DNA of 5,093 nucleotides. Source: DROE01 sp964569865. Its GTDB lineage: Bacteria > Pseudomonadota > Alphaproteobacteria > Rhizobiales > Devosiaceae. Shown here piece by piece: positions 1 through 4,867 of this stretch; the first letter of the stretch is position 1, and the number at the start of each line of letters is the position of its first letter. The translations under genes were made by a program, and so were the position numbers. Where the stretch lies: assembly GCA_964569865.1 (NCBI GenBank), contig CAZMVQ010000112.1:1-5093 (forward strand), read 5' to 3'. Under the pieces are notes generated by a model, which saw only the letters and a program-made list of their open reading frames with translations, made no database searches and was not told the DNA's origin.

Positions 1-11
1 GAAATTTTGAC

Positions 12-49
12 AAAAAAAAGCGCCGGGGTTGATACGCAATCCCCGACGC
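12..49 (-). terminator. Rho-independent terminator of the tol-pal operon
   Basis: Read on the minus strand, GCGTCGGGG (49-41) pairs with CCCCGGCGC (28-20) in a 9-bp GC-rich stem with one G-T wobble. An inner TTG/CAA can extend it past a bulged A. The 3' arm runs directly into eight T residues (plus-strand A run 12-19). This is a textbook intrinsic terminator, about 65 bases beyond the pal stop codon, so pal is the last gene of the transcript. Confidence 0.92.
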
Positions 50-51
50 CC

Positions 52-74
52 TTCGCCTCCAGAATTCTGGCGAA
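52..74. repeat. Inverted repeat between pal and its terminator
   Basis: CCAGAATTCTGG at 59-70 is a perfect 12-bp palindrome. TTCG (52-55) and CGAA (71-74) extend the pairing across a 3-base bulge. An alternative fold pairs TTCGCC (52-57) with GGCGAA (69-74). It lies between the pal stop codon and the terminator and has no T-tract of its own, so it may protect the transcript 3' end or be a protein-binding site. Confidence 0.55.
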
Positions 75-114
75 ATTTTGACCCTTACCCTAACGCTGAC
101 GTTAAGGCCGACAG

Positions 115-603
115 TTAGTTAAGCACTGTCACCGCACGGCGGTTTTGCGACCAGCACGAAATATCATTGCAAATTGCCACCGGGCGCTCTTTACCAAACG
201 ATCTTGAAGTAACTCGATTAGCGCTAACTCCCCGACTTACCAGAAAATTCACAGCCGCTGCTGCTCTTCGGGCACCAAGCGCAATATTATATTCCCGCGT
301 GCCTCTTTCGTCCGCATGACCTTCAATCACAATCTTATATCGTGAATATTTGAACAGCCAATCAGCCTGTTTGGTCAGGGTTGCTTCCCCTTCAGCCGTC
401 AAAACAGAAGAATCGGTTTCAAAAAATACCCTGTCCCCGACAGCAACCAGAAATTCCTGCTGACTACCCGGCGTGGCATTACCTTCGCCGACTGTATTGC
501 GGGCGCAGGCGCTGGTGATACCAACAAGCACAGCAACAACAAAAAATGCCCGAAGAAAAGAAACAACCGGCGTAAAAGAAAAATTCGGTGCGATGGTCCG
601 CAT
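115..603 (-). CDS. pal: Peptidoglycan-associated outer-membrane lipoprotein Pal
   Basis: Pal (162 aa) anchors the outer membrane to peptidoglycan and partners TolB and TolA. The N-terminus has a basic residue and a hydrophobic stretch (about 15-30) ending in TSAC, with the likely lipidated Cys at 33. The Thr three residues before it is atypical for a lipobox. The residue after Cys is Ala, not Asp, which fits outer-membrane sorting. Residues about 55-162 form the OmpA-like peptidoglycan-binding domain: the VFFETDSS strand near 59-66, GHADERGT at 95-102 with Asp98, and the NxxLGxRRA helix at 106-114 with Arg112/113, the usual diaminopimelate contacts. Cys145 and Cys150 sit in the alphaproteobacterial-type end and could form a disulfide. 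The start is supported by AGGAG (612-616) eight bases upstream. It is the last gene before the terminator, and length is normal for the family. Confidence 0.96.
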   Translation of the reverse strand: MRTIAPNFSFTPVVSFLRAFFVVAVLVGITSACARNTVGEGNATPGSQQEFLVAVGDRVFFETDSSVLTAEGEATLTKQADWLFKYSRYKIVIEGHADERGTREYNIALGARRAAAAVNFLVSRGVSANRVTSRSFGKERPVAICNDISCWSQNRRAVTVLN

Positions 604-744
604 ACCGTTAACTCCTGAATTAAAAAAAAATTAGTCTCAGCTTATAGGCCCCTTTACCTTAAGGCACCGTTCCCAGACAATGTTAATCAAGGTTTAATCG
701 GGCCAAATTGCGACAAGGTCAACAAAAAAGACTTTTCCACAGTT
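604..744. other. tolB-pal intergenic region
   Basis: This 141-bp gap is longer than expected for a tightly coupled tolB-pal pair. It contains the pal Shine-Dalgarno, a run of nine A on the plus strand (622-630; nine T in the pal leader), an 8-bp palindrome CCTTAAGG (657-664) and a possible promoter (694-722). I see no open frame or convincing terminator in it. Confidence 0.7.
694..722 (-). promoter_or_regulatory. Possible promoter for pal
   Basis: On the minus strand, TTGACC (722-717, five of six bases of the -35 consensus) is followed after exactly 17 bases by GATTAA (699-694, three of six bases of the -10 consensus). This would give pal its own transcript with a leader of about 85 bases. 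The -10 is weak, so this is only a candidate. Confidence 0.35.
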
Positions 745-2088
745 TTAACCCAGCAATGGTGACCAGGCCGGATCAGACGCAAAGGTTTGAGTTGGAACCT
801 GTTGTAAATTTCTTCCCCAGACATCAATGGAATAAAGCCTTGGTCCATCATTTCCCCCAAGGTCAGAAAAATACATAAGAACCCGGCCATTGGGTGCCCA
901 TGTGGGGCCCTCCATATGAAAACTACTGGCCAGAATGCGTTCCCCTGAACCATCAGGCTTCATGGTGCCAATATGAAACTGCCCGCCCTGAGTTCTGGTG
1001 AAGGCAATCAGATCCCCCAAAGGAGACCAGACCGGGGTTGAATAAGACCCCTGCCCGTAACTGATTCTTTGCGCGCCACCACCACCCACATCCATAATAT
1101 AAATCTGCTGCTGCCCCCCGCGATCGCTTTCAAAGGCAATGCGTGTGCCATCAGGAGAAAAAGTCGGTGAAGTATCAATGGCCGCTGAATTGGTGAGCTG
1201 GAGCGGATTACGGGAGCCAATGGGCATTGAAAACAAATTCGTCGTTCCCGCCGCTTCCACAGAAAACGCCAACGAGCGTCCATCAGGGGAAAAGCGCGGA
1301 GAAAATGTCATCTGTCCAAAGCTGCCAATTCTTTGCTGCTTGCCGGTGGCCAGATCAAGCAAATATACCTGCGGCTGACCATCATCATAATTCATATAGG
1401 CCAAAACCGATTGCACCGGAGAATAGCGCGGCGTTAGCGCCAGCGAGCGACCCGATGTGAGATATTGCAGGTTTTCTCCGTCCTGATCCATCATCGCCAG
1501 CCGTTTGACACGGTTCGCCTTGGGACCACTTTCGGAAACATAAACTATTTTGGTATCAAAATAGCCGCTCTCTCCGGTCAGGGAGGTGTAAACCGCATCC
1601 GAAACAATATGGGCAATGCGCCGCCATGCGCTGGCATCGGTGGTAAGGGATCGGCCCTCAACCTGAACCTGCGCCCTTGTATCCCACACCCGAACAGAGG
1701 ATTGAATTTGCTGCCCCCGCTCCACCTGCCCCATCAATACAGCATCAACATTTTTACCCTGCCATTGGGCAAAATCCGGGGTTGCCTGCACATCGCCCAC
1801 CATATTGGCCATTTCTGAGCTGTCCAAAGGTGAAAACAGACCCGAGCGGCGCAAATTTGCCCGCACCACATCGGCAACTTCTCGACCAAAAATCGGGTCA
1901 GATGATGCAAAATCCGGGATAGCAATTGGCAATGGCGTAAATTGCGCGCCAGAAACAACAATCTTGAGCTGGGCAGCAACCGGAGAAGCAAAAACCATTC
2001 CCGCAGCACCAAAGGCCGCAGATTTTAGCAATGTTCTACGAGACGGCATTCGAGCGGATGGCAGTCGACGAGTTGATTGATTTTTCAT
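745..2088 (-). CDS. tolB: Tol-Pal system periplasmic beta-propeller protein TolB
   Basis: TolB (447 aa from the chosen start) is the periplasmic protein that binds Pal and TolA. Residues 1-39 are an export signal with two Arg pairs (7-8 and 17-18). The second, SRRTLLK, resembles the Tat consensus and is followed by a hydrophobic stretch and a VAA cleavage site before Gln40. The TolB amino-terminal domain runs from about 42 (with PLPIAIPDF near 52-60) to about 172. The rest is a propeller with PD40/TolB-type blades: YSPVQSVLAY near 222, FSPDGRSLAF near 266, FSPDGTRIAF near 310, WSPLGDLIAF near 354, WAPNGRVLMY near 397, and a closing WSP at the C-terminus. The frame stays open to a TTG at 2202, but ATG 2088 follows an AAGAGGA and starts a credible signal, and this length is usual for the family. 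ATG 2049 is a possible internal start without a visible ribosome site. It is separated from tolA by 287 bp and from pal by 141 bp. Confidence 0.95.
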   Translation of the reverse strand: MKNQSTRRLPSARMPSRRTLLKSAAFGAAGMVFASPVAAQLKIVVSGAQFTPLPIAIPDFASSDPIFGREVADVVRANLRRSGLFSPLDSSEMANMVGDVQATPDFAQWQGKNVDAVLMGQVERGQQIQSSVRVWDTRAQVQVEGRSLTTDASAWRRIAHIVSDAVYTSLTGESGYFDTKIVYVSESGPKANRVKRLAMMDQDGENLQYLTSGRSLALTPRYSPVQSVLAYMNYDDGQPQVYLLDLATGKQQRIGSFGQMTFSPRFSPDGRSLAFSVEAAGTTNLFSMPIGSRNPLQLTNSAAIDTSPTFSPDGTRIAFESDRGGQQQIYIMDVGGGGAQRISYGQGSYSTPVWSPLGDLIAFTRTQGGQFHIGTMKPDGSGERILASSFHMEGPTWAPNGRVLMYFSDLGGNDGPRLYSIDVWGRNLQQVPTQTFASDPAWSPLLG

Positions 2089-2100
2089 TTTTTTAACACG

Positions 2101-2107
2101 TCCTCTT
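2101..2107 (-). promoter_or_regulatory. Ribosome binding site deciding the tolB start
   Basis: The minus strand reads AAGAGGA here, 12 bases before ATG 2088. The spacing is on the long side, but it is the only good Shine-Dalgarno near any candidate start: neither the TTG at 2202 nor the ATG at 2049 has one. A GTG nearer to the site is out of frame. Confidence 0.6.
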
Positions 2108-2127
2108 GATGAGCAAATTCTTCTTGC

Positions 2128-2146
2128 TGACGAATTCTTTTCGTCA
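2128..2146 (-). repeat. Small hairpin in the tolB leader
   Basis: TGACGAA and TTCGTCA form a perfect 7-bp stem around a 5-base loop, 20 bases upstream of the Shine-Dalgarno. The stem is AT-rich and would be only modestly stable. It could shape the tolB leader or be a binding site; function unknown. Confidence 0.4.
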
Positions 2147-2217
2147 AAAATACCCGAATGGTGACAATAACTTTCTCTGGCATCAAATTTTCCAAACGCC
2201 AATTGAATAGCTATAAA

Positions 2218-2246
2218 TTTATCCCAAATCTTTAAACCAGTCTCAA
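2218..2246 (-). promoter_or_regulatory. Possible promoter for tolB
   Basis: On the minus strand, TTGAGA (2246-2241, five of six bases of the -35 consensus) is followed after 17 bases by GATAAA (2223-2218, four of six bases of the -10 consensus). It would start transcription about 125 bases upstream of tolB. A separate tolB promoter is known in the E. coli tol-pal cluster. The element overlaps the 19-bp duplication. Confidence 0.5.
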
Positions 2247-2260
2247 ATCTTTAAACTAGT
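2223..2260. repeat. Tandem duplication of a 19-mer
   Basis: Two adjacent 19-base units (2223-2241 and 2242-2260) share the core CAAATCTTTAAAC and differ at two positions, both C/T. A third copy begins (CAAAT) and stops. The junction of the units carries the candidate tolB -35 box, so the duplication may have created or doubled a control element. Confidence 0.75.
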
Positions 2261-2266
2261 CAAATG

Positions 2267-2297
2267 GCAAAAACGAGACATTCCCTGTCATTTTTGC
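2267..2297 (-). terminator. Weak terminator-like hairpin between tolA and tolB
   Basis: GCAAAAA pairs with TTTTTGC as a 7-bp outer stem. After a small asymmetric internal loop, an inner GACA/TGTC stem closes a GGGAA loop. Read on the minus strand, the inner stem is followed by TCGTTTTTG, which resembles a poor intrinsic terminator. It lies between the tolA end and the candidate tolB promoter, so it could reduce read-through. The inner stem is short, so termination may be partial or absent. Confidence 0.35.
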
Positions 2298-2319
2298 GTT
2301 ACAATAATAGTTTCACGTT

Positions 2320-2375
2320 AAGTCGCCAAGTCTACAAGTCGCCAAGTCGCCAAGTCGCCAATTCTACAAGTCTAC
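2320..2375. repeat. Seven tandem copies of an 8-bp repeat abutting the tolA stop
   Basis: Exactly seven 8-base units fill 56 bp with no gaps. In plus-strand order they are AAGTCGCC, AAGTCTAC, AAGTCGCC three times, AATTCTAC and AAGTCTAC. There are two main unit types (CGCC and CTAC endings) plus one variant. The array ends at the base before the tolA stop codon (2376-2378), so it forms the start of the tolA 3' region. Such short repeats usually change copy number by slipped-strand replication. The unit is not a multiple of three and does not enter a coding frame. Confidence 0.95.
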
Positions 2376-3362
2376 CTATGATAAATCCCCTGGCCTGAAG
2401 GTAACATCAATTTCTTTCCAGTTTGCATATTTTTCTTCCGCCAGCCGATAAGGTCCACACCCAAGCACCGCCCTTTGCGCCGCTCTGGCGATCGAGCCTT
2501 GAATTGGAGTGGTGATATTGGTCAATACCCTTGGCGTGCCGTTAACCGATCCATCCCTGTTGAGGTTGACCATTAAACGCACTGACTGTCCGCTATCAAT
2601 TTCCCCCGGCAACAAACGCCAGCACTGGCGCATTTGTGCAACCAGTGCATCCTCTTCAGAACGGGTAAGAGTTGCGGCGCGCCCGGTTGGTGAACCAAGC
2701 GTTGCCTGCCCGCCCTCTCCGGTTGTTGCGCCACGGGTATCCTCGGCGTTGATTATTTCGGAAATCTTATCGGCTTCCCGAGCCGCATCTCGCTGCTGAC
2801 GACGAACTAACTCTTCTCGAAGCTGAGCCAAGTTGGCCGTGCGCACTACCGGCGCGGGTGGAGTAGGCGTCGCCTCAACAGGATCCGGTGCTTCGGTGGC
2901 AATTTCAGGCACAACTTCAACCGGCTCTTCAACCGGCGGTTCCTCAACCGGGGCAGGTTCAGGCTCGGGTTCAACCACAGGTTCGGGCTGAACCTCAGGC
3001 ACCGGCTCAGGCTCGGGATCAGGGGATGGATCCGGCACCGGTTCCGGAGCCGATTGTTCCGTTGGTGCAGGCGTAACAGTGTCACTATCTGTTGGCGTTA
3101 CCTGATCAATCTCGGTGTTTCCGGCAGGTTGGGCCAGCTCCGGGGGGACTTCGGTATCCACGATCGAGGGGGTATCAGTTTCAACGATTTCACTTTCTAA
3201 TGAGCCAACCCGAATATTGGAAAATTCGGAAATAGGAACAATTTCCACCGAGATGGATTCAATGACACCCGGATCAAAGGGTTCAGCAAAATTAAGACCT
3301 ATCAACCCCGCAATAATCAATGCCGAATGAGAAAATATGGATACCGGAAGCCCGACACGCAT
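2376..3362 (-). CDS. tolA: TolA, periplasm-spanning protein of the Tol-Pal system
   Basis: TolA (328 aa) is the inner-membrane protein that TolQR energises to reach TolB and Pal. A single N-terminal membrane anchor (about 7-25) contains Ser8 and His12 in the SxxxH spacing known from the TolA helix that contacts TolQ and TolR. Residues about 27-100 are acidic and probably disordered. Residues about 105-172 are strongly Pro/Glu-rich (PEP, PEPV and EEP patterns), replacing the long Ala/Lys-rich helix of enterobacterial TolA. A charged, probably helical segment follows (about 176-206), then a Gly/Thr linker. The C-terminal TolA domain (about 233-328) has QMRQCW near 243-248, the NLNRDGSV strand near 267-273, and Cys247 and Cys302 as a likely disulfide pair. 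It starts 4 bases after the tolR stop with no strong ribosome site close by (AGGAA lies 16 bases upstream), so translation is probably coupled to tolR. Confidence 0.93.
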   Translation of the reverse strand: MRVGLPVSIFSHSALIIAGLIGLNFAEPFDPGVIESISVEIVPISEFSNIRVGSLESEIVETDTPSIVDTEVPPELAQPAGNTEIDQVTPTDSDTVTPAPTEQSAPEPVPDPSPDPEPEPVPEVQPEPVVEPEPEPAPVEEPPVEEPVEVVPEIATEAPDPVEATPTPPAPVVRTANLAQLREELVRRQQRDAAREADKISEIINAEDTRGATTGEGGQATLGSPTGRAATLTRSEEDALVAQMRQCWRLLPGEIDSGQSVRLMVNLNRDGSVNGTPRVLTNITTPIQGSIARAAQRAVLGCGPYRLAEEKYANWKEIDVTFRPGDLS

Positions 3363-3366
3363 GGCT

Positions 3367-3816
3367 TCACCGGCCCGTTTCCTGAGCTGTGACCAGCCCT
3401 ATTCTTGAATGACCAGCCGCCGAAAGAGCGCCCATAACCCGCATCACTTCCCCATAATCTACGCTGGTATCCGCCCGGACATAAATGCGCTGCTCTGAAT
3501 CCTGAGCCACCACTTCGTTCACCCGTGCAATTGCCTGCTCAAGAGAAAATGTCTCATCGCCGATAAATATCTCCCCGGTCAATGTCACAGTAAGGGTAAC
3601 CGGATCGGCGGGAATGTTGAGGCTTTGCGCCTGAGTTTGTGGCAAATCAACCGGCACTCCAACCGTTAAAAGCGGAGCGGCCACCATAAATACAATCAGC
3701 AGCACCAACATCACATCGACCATGGGCGTGACGTTGATTTCGCTCATCGGGGCATTGCGTTTGCGCCTTCTGCGCCGCCCACCACCTGATCCACCACCGG
3801 CAACCGACATAGACAT
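3367..3816 (-). CDS. tolR: TolR, ExbD/TolR-family motor protein
   Basis: TolR (149 aa) is the partner of TolQ in the proton-driven inner-membrane motor and is thought to engage peptidoglycan. The cytoplasmic N-terminus has a Gly-rich stretch followed by a run of Arg/Lys (14-20), then the family motif SEINVTPMVDVMLVLL. Asp34 in the single membrane helix (about 33-51) is the residue expected to be protonated. The periplasmic ExbD-like domain covers about 55-145, with VDLPQTQAQ near 56-64 and IYVRADTSVDYGEVM near 111-125. The ATG overlaps the tolQ stop by one base (TGATG), and GGAGGG (3825-3830) sits eight bases upstream. A second ATG two codons on is also possible. Confidence 0.96.
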   Translation of the reverse strand: MSMSVAGGGSGGGRRRRRKRNAPMSEINVTPMVDVMLVLLIVFMVAAPLLTVGVPVDLPQTQAQSLNIPADPVTLTVTLTGEIFIGDETFSLEQAIARVNEVVAQDSEQRIYVRADTSVDYGEVMRVMGALSAAGHSRIGLVTAQETGR

Positions 3817-4532
3817 CAGCCCTGCCCTCCTCGTGCATCAAGCTGGCGTGAAAGAATGGTTGAAAATTCGTCGGCAAAACCTTCCAGCCGCCCAACCAGT
3901 ATATTGGCATCAGCAGAAAATTTATTATAGGCAATAACCGCCGGAATAGCCGCTAAAAGTCCCAGCGCCGTTGCAAACAATGCCTCGGCAATCCCGGGAG
4001 CAACCACCGCCAGATTTGTGCTTTCGGAAAGTGCGATAGACTGAAACGAGTTCATAATCCCCCATACCGTACCAAAAAGGCCAACAAAGGGCGAAGCGGA
4101 GCCAACAGTTGCCAAAAATCCCAATTGCTTTTCCAGATATTCCGTTTCTCTGGCAATTGCCACATCAAGAACCTTGTCAATGCGCACCTGCACCCCGATA
4201 TGGGTGGCCGCATTTTGCTCGTGGGAGCGCTTCCACTCTTTCATGGCAGCAACAAACACCGCCGACAGCCCTTTTGAGGGTCGGTCCGAAAGGGTCTGAT
4301 AAAGATCTTCCAGTGATTGCCCAGACCAGAAAACCCGCTCGAAACGGTTCATTTCTCGCTTGGCACGAGTGAAACCAAGCCACTTATCCACAACGATTGC
4401 CCACGACCATACCGAGGCAACAACCAGCCCGATCATAACTGCCTTGATTACCCAGTCGGCAGCCATAAACAGGGCAAACAGGGAAAAGTCCAGATCGCTG
4501 GCAGCGACCGCAGTGGCGTCTATGGTTTCCAT
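3816..4532 (-). CDS. tolQ: TolQ, MotA/TolQ/ExbB-family proton channel protein
   Basis: TolQ (238 aa) forms the inner-membrane stator-like channel that, with TolR, uses the proton motive force to drive TolA. Three membrane segments are visible at about 26-48, 137-160 and 176-202, separated by a long cytoplasmic loop. The second carries the family motif ASPFVGLFGTVWGIM (146-160) and the third ALFATALGLLAAIPAV (184-199). Thr142 and Thr188 are the likely pore-lining polar residues. Length is normal for the family. The ATG has an AAGGA (4542-4546) nine bases upstream. It is the first gene of the unit; ybgC, its usual upstream neighbour in many Proteobacteria, is not here. Confidence 0.96.
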   Translation of the reverse strand: METIDATAVAASDLDFSLFALFMAADWVIKAVMIGLVVASVWSWAIVVDKWLGFTRAKREMNRFERVFWSGQSLEDLYQTLSDRPSKGLSAVFVAAMKEWKRSHEQNAATHIGVQVRIDKVLDVAIARETEYLEKQLGFLATVGSASPFVGLFGTVWGIMNSFQSIALSESTNLAVVAPGIAEALFATALGLLAAIPAVIAYNKFSADANILVGRLEGFADEFSTILSRQLDARGGQG

Positions 4533-4565
4533 TCAGATATATCCTTTTGGCAAACGTATATTGTT

Positions 4566-4606
4566 CACCTGTTTATTGCCCCAACCCCATTAACAGGTGC
4601 ATGCAC
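4566..4606. promoter_or_regulatory. Overlapping inverted repeats upstream of tolQ
   Basis: CACCTGTT (4566-4573) is repeated in inverted orientation as AACAGGTG (4592-4599), separated by 18 bases. The right arm runs into a perfect 10-bp palindrome GTGCATGCAC (4597-4606), which adds a third near-copy of CACCTG on the minus strand. Between the arms the minus strand reads GGGGTTGGGG. The structure ends 33 bases before the tolQ start. It could be a regulator site or a leader hairpin; no regulator can be named from sequence alone. Confidence 0.5.
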
Positions 4607-4626
4607 TTGAAGGGTAATTTTGTCAA
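4598..4626 (-). promoter_or_regulatory. Possible promoter for tolQRA
   Basis: A perfect TTGACA (-35 consensus) lies on the minus strand at 4626-4621. The -10 position 17 bases on reads CATGCA, a poor match that falls inside the GTGCATGCAC palindrome. Alphaproteobacterial -10 elements can be degenerate, and a poor -10 overlapping a palindrome would fit a regulated promoter, but the call rests mainly on the -35. Confidence 0.35.
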
Positions 4627-4748
4627 ATTTTAGGTAAATGCCATACTGAATTTCCTACAGCTTAATTTCCCGGAAAAAAAGCAATATTCAAATTGATCTA
4701 AAAATAAACAAAGTACATTCAAAAGCTTAGAGTATTACTATTTGTAAC

Positions 4749-4777
4749 TTAACCAAAAACATTCATTATTATATAGT
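4749..4777 (+). promoter_or_regulatory. Promoter for the plus-strand secreted-protein gene
   Basis: TTAACC (4749-4754, four of six bases of the -35 consensus), a 17-base spacer and TATAGT (4772-4777, five of six bases of the -10 consensus) make a good sigma-70-type promoter. Transcription would begin near 4784, giving a leader of about 85 bases before the proposed start. Confidence 0.55.
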
Positions 4778-4857
4778 GGAATGCACACAAATAATTGCAA
4801 ATTTATTGCGTTTCCATCATTATTATTGTTAATTTTCCCTTAATAAAAGTTGGTTTT

Positions 4858-4862
4858 GGGGG
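4858..4862 (+). promoter_or_regulatory. Ribosome binding site implying an ATA start
   Basis: GGGGG (extended to GGGGGA) can pair with the anti-Shine-Dalgarno allowing one G-U pair. It ends five bases before ATA 4868, the normal distance. The in-frame TTGs at 4850 and 4856 lie before or on it, and ATG 4889 is 26 bases away, so this site points to the ATA. Confidence 0.5.
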
Positions 4863-4867
4863 AATTA

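Larger units (their letters stand above)
1..82. repeat. 11-bp direct repeat flanking the terminator region
   Basis: The sequence GAAATTTTGAC occurs identically at 1-11 and 72-82. The two copies bracket the terminator hairpin and the neighbouring inverted repeat. The motif is AT-rich and short, so chance is a real possibility; I see no mobile-element ends or target-site structure that would explain it. Confidence 0.45.
4533..4867. other. AT-rich divergent intergenic region
   Basis: This 335-bp region separates tolQ from the plus-strand gene and must hold the promoters of both. It is clearly AT-richer than the genes: 4741-4800 is about a quarter G+C. Besides the listed sites it contains a small palindrome TTTCC-C-GGAAA (4666-4676) running into seven A. 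No RNA gene or convincing coding frame was found. Confidence 0.75.

Noticed and set aside
1465..1922. Plus-strand frames opposite tolB
   Set aside because: They are shadows of the tolB coding sequence, whose identity is certain.
2089..2202. N-terminal extension of TolB to a TTG at 2202
   Set aside because: It would put 38 residues before the signal peptide and has no ribosome site; ATG 2088 gives normal length and a preceding AAGAGGA.
2320..2375. CRISPR array
   Set aside because: Units are 8 bp and contiguous, with no spacers; this is a simple tandem repeat.
2888..3076. Plus-strand frame rich in Gln, Pro and Ala opposite tolA
   Set aside because: It is the antisense image of the Pro/Glu repeat codons of TolA and has no start signals.
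4555..4584. A second tolQ promoter, TTGGGG-18-TATACG
   Set aside because: Transcription would begin at or next to the tolQ ribosome site, leaving almost no leader, and the -35 match is poor.
4781..4843. Short frame ATG 4781 to TAA 4843, in phase with the downstream exported-protein gene
   Set aside because: It encodes only 20 residues, ends in two adjacent TAA codons, and its ATG lies at or before the predicted transcription start, so it is probably chance.
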